Origin: Bacillota bacterium
GTDB lineage: Bacteria > Bacillota > Sulfobacillia > Sulfobacillales > Sulfobacillaceae
DNA: 44,915 nucleotides
Reading direction: 5' to 3'
Assembly: GCA_021806205.1 (NCBI GenBank)
Contig: JAJZXX010000162.1
Span: 1 to 44,915, forward strand
Positions 19,022 through 28,034 of this stretch are shown one piece after another. The first letter of the stretch is position 1, and the number at the start of each line of letters is the position of its first letter. Position numbers and translations under genes: made by a program. The notes under the pieces are model-generated. The model did not search any database. It had not been told where the DNA came from and worked only from the letters and a program-made list of their open reading frames with translations.

Positions 19022-20194
19022 ATGACCGACAGGGCATTGACATTTCAAGGATACCACCGTGCCGACGGCCGCGTGGGCACCAGGAACCACGTACTCATTT
19101 TGCCGCTTGCCCCGGCGGTGAGTTCCACCGCGTCCGGTGTGCAGTCGCAAGTGCTGGGCACGGTCAGCGTCGAACTGCATCAAGACATCAAGCCCACCAT
19201 AGAGGGGTTTGACCTGGCAGCCAGAACCCTGGCCGGTTGGGTCGATCATCCCAATGTGTACGCCACGGTGATTCTGGCGTTGACCGCGAACGACCCACTA
19301 GTCGACGCATTGACGTCCGCATTACCACGGCACGTGCGGTATGCGGTGGTCGCATTTGACCGTGCGATGGGGCGGATACGCGCACAAGAACGAGCCCGCA
19401 CCCTGGCCGAGGAGTATGTGGCTGAAGCCCAACACGCAACGCGGCAGTCGACTTCGCTGGCCCATTTGATTCTGGCCACGGAATGCGGGGGATCCGATGC
19501 GTGCTCCGGTCTGTCGGCCAATCCCAGCCTCGGATACGCGAGCGATTTGGTCGTCAAGGCGGGGGGGTCGTCCATCTTAGCGGAAACCACCGAACTCATT
19601 GGAGCCGAACGTATTTTAGCCGAGCGTGCGGCCACGGAGCAAATCGCCGAGGCGGTTTGGAGCACCGTTGCCCACGCCGAAAAATCTGCCATGCGCATGG
19701 GCGTGGATTTCCGAGGCGGCCAACCGGCACCCGGGAACATTGCCGGCGGCATTACCACTATCGAGGAAAAGTCGCTGGGATGCGTTCATAAAGGCGGAAC
19801 CAGTCCAGTCGTGGAAGTGATCGATTATGCCGTGAGGCCCAGACAACGTGGACTCGTGGTGATGGACACCCCGGGTCATGACGTCATGCAGTTTGTCGGC
19901 ATGGCGGCTTCAGGCTCGCAGGTGGCGGTGTTCACGACTGGGCGCGGCACCCCAACTGGAGCAGCCATTATCCCCGTAATCAAAGTGTCAACAAGAACGG
20001 CGTTGAAGCAGCAACTGCCGGACCTCATTGATTTTGACGCCGGGGCCATTATTGACGGCTACCTGACGGTTGAGCAGGTGGGGCGCGCTCTTTTGCGGAA
20101 AATCGTCTCGGTGGCGAACGGTGAGCCGGTCGTGGCGGAGCGCTATGGCCATCGAGAGTTTGGCATCTTTCAGGGTTGGGGGAGCGAGTCATGA
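19022..20194 (+). CDS. UxaA/GarD-family dehydratase, large (C-terminal) domain protein
   Basis: GYHRADGRVGTRNHVLILP, ATECGGSDACSGLSANPSLG, NIAGGITTIEEKSLGCVHKGG. Confidence 0.87.
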   Translation: MTDRALTFQGYHRADGRVGTRNHVLILPLAPAVSSTASGVQSQVLGTVSVELHQDIKPTIEGFDLAARTLAGWVDHPNVYATVILALTANDPLVDALTSALPRHVRYAVVAFDRAMGRIRAQERARTLAEEYVAEAQHATRQSTSLAHLILATECGGSDACSGLSANPSLGYASDLVVKAGGSSILAETTELIGAERILAERAATEQIAEAVWSTVAHAEKSAMRMGVDFRGGQPAPGNIAGGITTIEEKSLGCVHKGGTSPVVEVIDYAVRPRQRGLVVMDTPGHDVMQFVGMAASGSQVAVFTTGRGTPTGAAIIPVIKVSTRTALKQQLPDLIDFDAGAIIDGYLTVEQVGRALLRKIVSVANGEPVVAERYGHREFGIFQGWGSES

Positions 20195-21405
20195 GAGAGG
20201 CTATCAAGTTCATTCGTTGGCAAACGGGCTCCGGTGAAATTCGGTTGGGCGTTTGCGTGTGCGACGACCGGGCGGTGCCTGTTGATGCGGTGCTCCCGCA
20301 GGTCACGTCGTGGGAGGGGGTTTTGGCCCATTGTCGCGGGCAGGGGATCAGCGTGGCTGAATGGGCCGATCAGATCCTTAACGACACGCCGGAACGTGTG
20401 GCGGTGAGCCGTGAGCGTCTCATAGCTCCGGTGGACGTGAGCGAGTTATGGGCTGCAGGCGTCACCTATGAGCTTAGTCGCGATGCGCGCGAAGCCGAGA
20501 CCATCAGCGCGTTGAACTTTTACCGGAAAGTCTATGATGCGGATCGTCCTGAAATCTTTTTCAAGTGTCCGGGAACTCGGGTTGTCGGCCCGGGCGCGTT
20601 CGTGGGACTACGGCGGGACGCGACCTGGCATGTGCCGGAACCTGAACTGACGGTCATTCTGGATGATGCGGGCCAGGTGTTTGGTTACACCGGCGGCAAC
20701 GACATGACCGCGCGGGACGTGGAGGCGGACAATCCCTTATACCTGCCGCAGGCTAAATTTTTTCACCACAGTGCAGCCATCGGGCCGACGCTGGTACTGG
20801 CCGACACCGTCGATCCATACAACCTGACCATTACGCTAGACATTTGGCGCCGGGGCGGCCTGCATATCCGGCAGACGACCTCAACCCGATACTTGCGGCG
20901 CAGTATTGCAGACCTGGTGAGCTATATGGGACGTGCCTGGCCCCTCGCTCCCTGGACGGGTCTTATGACAGGGACCGGCATCGTGCCCCCGGACGAGTTT
21001 GCCCTGGAAGATGGTGACGAGATTGACATCACGATTCCGGAAATCGGTACACTGCATAACCGCGCGCGCCTGATTACTTCTGATTGGGCACCCGTGCCCG
21101 GTGCGATTCCCCGAGTTTTGCGCATCGATCCGCGCGACAACGTAGCGGTGGCTCTCGGCGAGATTCAGAAGGAACAGCGCATCACCGTCGGCAGCGTGAA
21201 CATGGTGAGCCGGGATGCCATTCCCTTCGGTCATAAAATTGCGCTTGAAGACATCCAGGCCGGTGACTGGATTGTCAAATATGGAGAGCACATTGGCGTT
21301 GCCAGCCGGCCCATCGCCGAGGGTCAGCATGTGCATTCGCATAACGTCGAGAGCCAGCGGGGGCGTGGTGATTTGCTGGTGCACCAGAAGGGAGAGCAGG
21401 AATGA
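20191..21405 (+). CDS. FAH-family 2-keto-3-deoxy-pentonate dehydratase-like domain fused to C-terminal SAF (UxaA N-terminal) domain
   Basis: EPELTVILDDAGQVFGYTGGNDMTARDVEADNPLYLPQAK (FAH); C-terminus DNVAVALGEI...IPFGHKIALEDIQAGDWIVKYGEHIGVA...HVHSHN (SAF). Confidence 0.85.
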   Translation: MREAIKFIRWQTGSGEIRLGVCVCDDRAVPVDAVLPQVTSWEGVLAHCRGQGISVAEWADQILNDTPERVAVSRERLIAPVDVSELWAAGVTYELSRDAREAETISALNFYRKVYDADRPEIFFKCPGTRVVGPGAFVGLRRDATWHVPEPELTVILDDAGQVFGYTGGNDMTARDVEADNPLYLPQAKFFHHSAAIGPTLVLADTVDPYNLTITLDIWRRGGLHIRQTTSTRYLRRSIADLVSYMGRAWPLAPWTGLMTGTGIVPPDEFALEDGDEIDITIPEIGTLHNRARLITSDWAPVPGAIPRVLRIDPRDNVAVALGEIQKEQRITVGSVNMVSRDAIPFGHKIALEDIQAGDWIVKYGEHIGVASRPIAEGQHVHSHNVESQRGRGDLLVHQKGEQE

Positions 21406-22301
21406 CGGACCCGCGCACTATATTCTTAGGATACGTCCGGTCAAACGGCACGGTCGGAGTGCGCGATTATCTCTTGGCACTCCCGTCAGTGGTGTGCGCA
21501 ACTCGGGCGGCCGCATGGGCGGTCGACGATTTGCCCGGAGCGGTCAATGTGGAACACCCGGTGGGGTGCGCCCAAATTGGGGCTGACCGGGACCAGACGC
21601 TCCGGGTGTTGGTCGGGGTGGGGTCCCATCCCAACGTGCGGCAGACGGCCGTACTGGGACTGGGATGCGAAGGCGTGCCCGCGCAGGAAGTCGCGAACCG
21701 TATACGCGCGCGCAACTGCCGTGTGGAAGTCACCACCATTCAAGCCGCGGGGGGCACTCGAGAAGCCGCGCAGCGGGCACGGACGGTGCTGTTGGAGCCG
21801 GCGCCGACGGCCGATCGCCAGCCGGTATCGATCAAGCGGTTGGTTCTGGGGATAGGTCCCATCAATCAGCTGGGGGAGCCCGGACGCGCCGTGGTTGAGG
21901 CGTATCTGGCACGCGGCGGGCGCGTGATTGAGATCGCCGGTCCCGGCACGCCCTTGGACTACGCAGCCGCCCCGGATGTTGCGAGCCAGCGAATGGTGAC
22001 AGAAGGGACTGTTGGCGCGAATGAGGCCATCACCGGCCTGGTCGCGAGCGGTGCGCAGATGATATTGGCCCAGTGCGATGCCGACAACATTGGTGGCCAC
22101 CCGGTGGCGCCTGTGATGCGCATCGGTTACGAGGCACGGCTTCAGGGCGCGCTGGCCGACGATATGGATGGGATGATTGAAGAGAGACGGCCCGATGAGT
22201 GGGTTGACTGGATTTTAGAGGTAGCGAGTGGAGAAACAACCGCGGCCGAAAAATCTGGGGCATCGACGTTTGCTATTCGGCGCATCGGCCCCACCTTGTG
22301 A
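21402..22301 (+). CDS. UxaA-family large-domain paralog lacking the CGGSD motif
   Basis: FLGYVRSNGTVGVRDYLLALPSVVCA matches the UxaA start; CGGSDxxSGxxxNP replaced by LGIGPINQLG. Confidence 0.75.
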   Translation: MTDPRTIFLGYVRSNGTVGVRDYLLALPSVVCATRAAAWAVDDLPGAVNVEHPVGCAQIGADRDQTLRVLVGVGSHPNVRQTAVLGLGCEGVPAQEVANRIRARNCRVEVTTIQAAGGTREAAQRARTVLLEPAPTADRQPVSIKRLVLGIGPINQLGEPGRAVVEAYLARGGRVIEIAGPGTPLDYAAAPDVASQRMVTEGTVGANEAITGLVASGAQMILAQCDADNIGGHPVAPVMRIGYEARLQGALADDMDGMIEERRPDEWVDWILEVASGETTAAEKSGASTFAIRRIGPTL

Positions 22302-22336
22302 CAATCCATATAAAGCATCAGGAGCGGAGGCTGCAC

Positions 22337-23083
22337 GTGTCCCGTACTCTCTACTTTGATCCATTTTCCGGCATGGCCGGCGACATGATTGTCGGAGCAC
22401 TCTTGTCTTTAGGCGCACCATGGGGCGCCGTGGAAGGGGCTGTCGCGAACATGGCCATTCCGAACTTAAAGGTTTCCCAGTCGCTGTGCAAAAAGGGTGG
22501 AGTCGCTGCCATCAAATTCACGGTAGAGTGGAGTACGGCATCCCCGCCGACCCACCGCCATCTGCCAGACATTTTGGAACTTGTGGCCAAAGTGGGACTT
22601 ACTCCGAGGGCAGAGTTATGGGCGAGCCGTGCGTTTGAGGCGCTAGCGCGCGCCGAGGCGAAGATTCATGCGATGCCCGCTGAAACGGTGCATCTCCATG
22701 AGGTAGGTGCCGAGGACTCTATCGCAGATGTGGTGGCCGCCTGTGCGGCCCTTGACGCATTGGGAGTTGAGGGTTGTGCAGTAGGCCCGATTGCCACCGG
22801 GGTGGGATGGACGGTCGGGGCGCATGGCCGGCTGCCCGTTCCAGCACCCGCCACCGTCGAACTTCTTTGCGGGTTTGTGGTCGAGCCTGGCCCGGTGTCG
22901 GAAGAACTCACGACGCCCACGGCCGCGGCCCTGATATGCGGATTCGAGGCCGAACCGGTGGCGAAAATGCCCCGCGGCAGACTCTTGGGGGTCGGATATG
23001 GTGCGGGGACCAAAGACTTGAACCATCCTAACGTCTTGCGCATCATGGTGCTTGAGACCGAAGATCAGGAAGGGGCGGGGTAG
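22337..23083 (+). CDS. larC1: LarC N-terminal-type protein (nickel insertion, LarC1)
   Basis: LYFDPFSGMAGDMIVGALLSLG, LHEVGAEDSIADVV, HGRLPVPAPATVELL, ELTTPTAAAL; GTG start with upstream GGAGCGGAGG. Confidence 0.9.
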   Translation: MSRTLYFDPFSGMAGDMIVGALLSLGAPWGAVEGAVANMAIPNLKVSQSLCKKGGVAAIKFTVEWSTASPPTHRHLPDILELVAKVGLTPRAELWASRAFEALARAEAKIHAMPAETVHLHEVGAEDSIADVVAACAALDALGVEGCAVGPIATGVGWTVGAHGRLPVPAPATVELLCGFVVEPGPVSEELTTPTAAALICGFEAEPVAKMPRGRLLGVGYGAGTKDLNHPNVLRIMVLETEDQEGAG

Positions 23084-23085
23084 CC

Positions 23086-23793
23086 GTGGGTGCCGGGACG
23101 CCAGGGGCTGAACAGATTCGATGGGACGGCGATCGAAAGGCGCGTCGGGGATTTTCCGAGTCGGTGCTGTGCACGGGCAAGTCGAATGCGCAGATTTTGG
23201 CTGTTGCCCGAAAGCTGGCCGCGGACCGCCCATCTACTCCAATTCTCTTTACGCGATTGGTGCAATCTGCCGCCGATCTTCTGCGCGTCGAGTTTCCGGC
23301 CCAGGTAATGTCCTATGACTCATTGGGTCAGATGCTGATTTGGGGACAGCCACCAGATCCCGATCCGAATCGGCGGGTAGGGGTGGTGACCGCGGGAACA
23401 TCGGACGTACCCGTGGCCCGTGAGGCGGAACTCACATTGGCCGTCGAGGGCATCAGTGTTGTTGCACGGTATGATGTTGGGGTCGCGGGACTGCATCGAC
23501 TATGGGAAGTGTGGCACGACTTTGCTCGCTGCGACGTCCTCATCGTGGCGGCCGGCATGGACGGCGCGCTCGCCAGTGTGGTGGGCGGCATGGCCTGGCA
23601 GCCGGTTATCGCCGTGCCTACCAGCGTCGGTTACGGCTCCCACTTTCATGGAATGGCGCCGCTTCTCACCATGTTGAACAGCTGTGCCGAGGGTCTGGCC
23701 GTTGTGAATATTGATAACGGATTCGGTGCGGCCAGGCTAGCGACGCAGATGCTGCGGCTAAAAGCTAAGAGTTCATTACCATACGAGGAATGA
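23086..23793 (+). CDS. larB: LarB, nickel pincer cofactor biosynthesis carboxylase/hydrolase
   Basis: VVTAGTSDVPVAREAE, DVGVAGLHRLWE, AAGMDGALASVVGGM, VPTSVGYG, LNSCAEGLAVVNIDNGFGA. Confidence 0.92.
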   Translation: MGAGTPGAEQIRWDGDRKARRGFSESVLCTGKSNAQILAVARKLAADRPSTPILFTRLVQSAADLLRVEFPAQVMSYDSLGQMLIWGQPPDPDPNRRVGVVTAGTSDVPVAREAELTLAVEGISVVARYDVGVAGLHRLWEVWHDFARCDVLIVAAGMDGALASVVGGMAWQPVIAVPTSVGYGSHFHGMAPLLTMLNSCAEGLAVVNIDNGFGAARLATQMLRLKAKSSLPYEE

Positions 23794-23797
23794 GGCT

Positions 23798-24730
23798 ATG
23801 GCGATGCGTCTTTATCTAGATGTGCACGGTTGTCTCACGTGGGATGTTCTCAGCCATTCCCTACTCAGCTTGGACTTGCCGAAGAATTCAGCCACGGGAG
23901 ATGCCAGGGCTGGGGAGATTCTGCAAAAGATACGGGGCTTCGGTACCCGCTTTCATGATGCCGCCCTTCTGGAACGGTGCGTGGACATGGTTAAGGAAGG
24001 CGGGTTAACAGTAGGGCCAATTCCTCTAGATCTAAAATACGACGAGGCTCCCTTGACCACTTTGAGGGGTTTTGCGGTGCGCAGCAAATCTGGGGTCACC
24101 ATTGACGGGGAAGCGGCGGCCTTTTTGGCGGGAGCATCGGTTAGCGCCGAGAGCTTCGCTGGGACCGTCGCGTGGATTCGGGACGAACGGGCTCAAGACG
24201 GTACACTCCTGTTTCGCTGGATAGCGCTTGAAGCCCCTTCTTTTCTGAATGGCGCTGCTGTGGTGCTGTCCACCAACATCGATGATATGACCCCCGAGTC
24301 CTTAGGATATGTGATCGACTGTCTTTTGTCCGAGGGGGCCCGCGATGTCTGGATCGCACCCATCATCATGAAGAAGTCGCGCCCGGCTTTTACGCTTCAC
24401 GTGCTGGCGTCGCTGGAGAAGGAGCATGTGCTACTCGAGAAGCTGTTTCATGAAACCACAACCCTGGGCGTGCGACGATCGACAGTGGATACCTATATGC
24501 TGGAGCGACGAAACCGCACGGTTGCGACTCCGTATGGCGTGATATCAGTGAAGGAGTCCTGGCTCCACGGGAGCATTCGTTCGGCCCATCCAGAACACGA
24601 GGACTGTGCCCGATTCGCCAAATTGCATACCGTCCCGTTATCCCGTGTCTATGACAGTGCGATGGCCGCGTGGCACACCGTCGTCCAAGCCGATCAGGTG
24701 AAAGGAAATGAGGGAGGAAATGGATGCTGA
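23798..24730 (+). CDS. larC2: LarC-family protein with a degenerate N-terminal domain and an intact C-terminal LarC2-like domain
   Basis: VVLSTNIDDMTPESLGYVIDCLLSEGARDVWIAPIIMKKSRPAFTLHVL; N-terminus RLYLDVHGCLTWDVLSHSLLSL aligns to the LarC1 start. Confidence 0.87.
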   Translation: MAMRLYLDVHGCLTWDVLSHSLLSLDLPKNSATGDARAGEILQKIRGFGTRFHDAALLERCVDMVKEGGLTVGPIPLDLKYDEAPLTTLRGFAVRSKSGVTIDGEAAAFLAGASVSAESFAGTVAWIRDERAQDGTLLFRWIALEAPSFLNGAAVVLSTNIDDMTPESLGYVIDCLLSEGARDVWIAPIIMKKSRPAFTLHVLASLEKEHVLLEKLFHETTTLGVRRSTVDTYMLERRNRTVATPYGVISVKESWLHGSIRSAHPEHEDCARFAKLHTVPLSRVYDSAMAAWHTVVQADQVKGNEGGNGC

Positions 24731-25532
24731 GTCTAGGCTATTGTCGGTGATAGAGCGCTTCGAGTCAGCTGTCGTAGCCTATTCTGGTGGAGTCGATTCA
24801 ACGGTGGTGGCAGCGGCGGCCCATCGGGTGCTCGGGGATGGGCGCATGCAGGCGGTCATTGGTGTTTCCCCCAGCGTCGCTCGCAGCGAAGTTGAGGCGG
24901 CGTTTAGAGTAGCTCGCGTCGCAGGCTTCCCCATTCGGACGGTCGCAACCAATGAACTGTCGGATACTCGCTACGTGGCCAACGAGCCTTCGCGCTGCTA
25001 TTTTTGTAAATCCGAGCTGTACTCTGTCCTCGATCGGGTGCGTCAAGCATGCTCATTTGAGGTGGTCATGGATGGGTTCAACCGTGACGATGTCGGAGAT
25101 TTTCGACCGGGCGCCAAGGCCGGTCAGGAACATCGGGTCGTCAGCCCGCTGAAGGAGGCGGGGCTTGGCAAGGAGGCGGTTCGTGCGGTGGCACGCAAAT
25201 GGAGGCTGCCTAATGCGGAGAAGCCAGCCTCCCCCTGTTTGGCGTCGCGCATTCCCTACCACACTCGGGTAACGGTCACGGACCTAAAACAGGTTGAAGA
25301 AGCCGAGGCCGCTCTCCATCGATTGGGCCTCACCGAGGTTCGCGTCCGACATCATGATAGTGTGGCGCGCATCGAAGTTCCGGCCAATAAAATCGCGATG
25401 GTGGTTGAGAATCGCGAAGCCATCGTCGACGCCGTGAAGAAGGCCGGATACCAATTTGCCACGGTGGATCTAGCCGGGCTAAAATCCGGGGGCTTCAACA
25501 CCTTTTTGAACGAGAAGATGTTGCTCCAATAA
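24720..25532 (+). CDS. larE: LarE, ATP-dependent sulfur insertase of the nickel pincer cofactor
   Basis: PP-loop VAYSGGVDSTVV, RCYFCKSELY, SPCLASRIPY; RBS GGGAGG before ATG 24720. Confidence 0.92.
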   Translation: MDAESRLLSVIERFESAVVAYSGGVDSTVVAAAAHRVLGDGRMQAVIGVSPSVARSEVEAAFRVARVAGFPIRTVATNELSDTRYVANEPSRCYFCKSELYSVLDRVRQACSFEVVMDGFNRDDVGDFRPGAKAGQEHRVVSPLKEAGLGKEAVRAVARKWRLPNAEKPASPCLASRIPYHTRVTVTDLKQVEEAEAALHRLGLTEVRVRHHDSVARIEVPANKIAMVVENREAIVDAVKKAGYQFATVDLAGLKSGGFNTFLNEKMLLQ

Positions 25533-25569
25533 CCCGCAGAAGCCCAGTTGGCCGGAAGTTTACAAAACG

Positions 25570-26523
25570 ATGTTGGAGGATGATGAAATGGATTCGCCAG
25601 CTGAAAAAGCGCTTAGAGGAATAGGACTACCCACTGAGGATACACGGGCAAACGAAAGCGAGGTTCGATTTCGGGACGGCGGTTGGTTTCGATTCGAAAT
25701 TCCCAGCGTTGAAGGTCCAGGAGTATTTCAAGCGGTGGTTGAAGAAGCCAAGCGGTTGGACGTGCCCCTTCACCGAATTTCTGAGGGCAGTGGCATTCAG
25801 TTGTTGACCGATCAGGAAATTGTGGACATGGCTTGCATCGGTACCCAAGAGCAAATCGAAGTGAGCCTTTTTTTGGGACCCCGGGCAGGATTTGAGATCT
25901 CTGCGATGCAAGCTGCACAAAATGGCGGGGTGGTCAGACCGAGACTTCGCGGCATGGACGCTGTTCGCGCCGCGTTGGACGATGCCTTCCGGGCCTATTC
26001 GCTCGGAATCCGGTCGGTTTTAGTCGCCGATGAAGGAATGCTGTGGCTGCACAAGGAACTGCGGGAGAAAGGCCTATGGCCGAATGATCTTAAAATCAAA
26101 GGGTCTGTGATGATGGGGGCGTCCAACCCCTTGTCCATCGGTCTTTTGGCCAGTCTTGGCTTGGCCACCTATAACTGTCCTACAGATCTAACCATTGAGC
26201 AGTTAGCGACCGTACGCGCGTTCACATCCGTGCCTTTGGACATTTACGTGGAGTCGCCGGACGATGTCGGCGGATTTGTCCGGTATGGGGACATCGAACG
26301 CTTTATCCGCTATGCGGCCCCCGTTTATTTGAAGTTTGGGGTGCGGAATGCCCCGAACATCTATCCGAGCGGGGCCCATTGGGAAGACACGGCGATTCGA
26401 TTGGGAAGAGAACGCGTCCGGCGCGCAAGAATCGCCTGGGAGGCGATCGGGCGCCTTGGGATGGCCAGCCGGATGAGCCCCGTCCCCTGCCGGGCGGAAG
26501 ACTTAGCGATTCCCGTATCCTAA
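25570..26523 (+). CDS. TIM-barrel protein resembling peptidase family U32
   Basis: EGSGIQLLTDQEIVDMA, KIKGSVMMGASNPLSIGLLASLGLATYNCPTDLTIEQLATVR; assignment by overall resemblance. Confidence 0.55.
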   Translation: MLEDDEMDSPAEKALRGIGLPTEDTRANESEVRFRDGGWFRFEIPSVEGPGVFQAVVEEAKRLDVPLHRISEGSGIQLLTDQEIVDMACIGTQEQIEVSLFLGPRAGFEISAMQAAQNGGVVRPRLRGMDAVRAALDDAFRAYSLGIRSVLVADEGMLWLHKELREKGLWPNDLKIKGSVMMGASNPLSIGLLASLGLATYNCPTDLTIEQLATVRAFTSVPLDIYVESPDDVGGFVRYGDIERFIRYAAPVYLKFGVRNAPNIYPSGAHWEDTAIRLGRERVRRARIAWEAIGRLGMASRMSPVPCRAEDLAIPVS

Positions 26524-26579
26524 ATTATGATCAGACCACGATTGACGGTAGACTTAGGATGCTAAGGAGGACGATGTAG

Positions 26580-28010
26580 ATGATGCATGCTGCGAACCTT
26601 ATTAACGGTCAGGAAAGGCAGGGCGAGGAAGCCTTAGCGGTATACAATCCTTCCCGCTACGATCACGTCATCGGCACCATTCCCCGGTCATCGGCGGCAG
26701 ACGTAGCGGATGCCGTTGCTGCTGCTGACCAAGCCCGCACGATATGGCGAAACGCTGGCGCTATGGCACGAGGGAACGCGCTGTTTTCGGCTGCCCGTAT
26801 TATTGAAGCGCACCGCGATGAATTGGCGATCCTGGCTGCTACGGAGATGGGAAAACCTATCGGCGAGGCGCGCGGCGAAGCGCTGCGTGCCGCAGCGATT
26901 TTGCGATATTACGCGGGCGAGGGGGCGCGGAGCGTCGGCGAGGTGATTCCGGCTGGGAACCCGAAAACGCTTCAATACACGACACGCGACCCTGTCGGAG
27001 TGATCGCCGTGATTACCCCTTGGAATTTTCCGTTGGCTATCCCCATGTGGAAAATTGCTCCGGCGTTGGCTTACGGCAATACGGTGGTGATTAAGCCAGC
27101 CGAATTGGCATCGCTGTCGGCATATCAGATGCTCGCGTTAATTCTTTCCTGTTTTCCCGAGGGCGTATTGAATGTCGTGATCGGTCGAGGACGCGAGGCT
27201 GGTGAGGCTCTCATTCGCCATCCGCGGGTTGATGCCATTACGTTTACGGGATCGAGCGCCGTGGGAAGTCATATTGCCGAAGTGGCGGCCAGTCGCGGGG
27301 TGAAATATCAACTCGAAATGGGGGGCAAGAATCCCGTTATCGTAGCGGAGGATGCGGATCTGGCATCGGCCGTAGAGCTCACGGTATCCGGTGCCATGCG
27401 TTCGGCGGGACAGAAGTGCACGGCCACCTCGCGCGTCATCGTGATGTCAAGCGTTCACAGCGTGTTTCGTGATGCCCTGGTCGAGCGCGTACGGCAACTC
27501 AAAACGGGCGACCCACTCGATGCGGAAACCTATCTCGGGCCCGTCGTATCGGCGTCGCAAAAGGAAAGCGTCATGTCGTTTGTTGAAGACGCCAAACGAT
27601 CAGGCGGTCGACTTCTTATTGGCGGGAACTTGCCAGACCTTCCGGGGCATTTTGTTCTGCCTACCATTTTTGACGACGTCAGTGCTGACGCGCCGATTGC
27701 CCAAGAAGAGGTGTTCGGGCCGGTGGTAGCGATTGTGTCTGCGGCCAGCCTCGATGAAGCGATTGCCGTGGCTAATTCGGTGCGGTACGGATTGAGTGCA
27801 TCCGTATTCACCAAGAGTTTGTCGACCGCGCTTGAGGTGGTGGATCGCCTCGACGCGGGGATGGTGCGTGTCAACGAAGAGACAGCCGGCGTGGAATATC
27901 AGGCGCCCTTCGGCGGAAAAAAGGAATCGAGCTCCCATTCCCGCGAGCAGGGGCGGGCGGCCATCGAATTCTTTACGGAAACCAAAACGGTCGCGATTCG
28001 AAGCGTTTGA
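26580..28010 (+). CDS. Aldehyde dehydrogenase (2,5-dioxovalerate/succinate semialdehyde-type)
   Basis: [56 protein letters not shown]. Confidence 0.9.
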   Translation: MMHAANLINGQERQGEEALAVYNPSRYDHVIGTIPRSSAADVADAVAAADQARTIWRNAGAMARGNALFSAARIIEAHRDELAILAATEMGKPIGEARGEALRAAAILRYYAGEGARSVGEVIPAGNPKTLQYTTRDPVGVIAVITPWNFPLAIPMWKIAPALAYGNTVVIKPAELASLSAYQMLALILSCFPEGVLNVVIGRGREAGEALIRHPRVDAITFTGSSAVGSHIAEVAASRGVKYQLEMGGKNPVIVAEDADLASAVELTVSGAMRSAGQKCTATSRVIVMSSVHSVFRDALVERVRQLKTGDPLDAETYLGPVVSASQKESVMSFVEDAKRSGGRLLIGGNLPDLPGHFVLPTIFDDVSADAPIAQEEVFGPVVAIVSAASLDEAIAVANSVRYGLSASVFTKSLSTALEVVDRLDAGMVRVNEETAGVEYQAPFGGKKESSSHSREQGRAAIEFFTETKTVAIRSV

Positions 28011-28034
28011 GGACACGAAGTGGAGGTAACTTAG

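Noticed and set aside
24708-24719. larE start at ATG 24708
   Set aside because: ATG 24720 has a well-placed GGGAGG; the upstream ATG does not.
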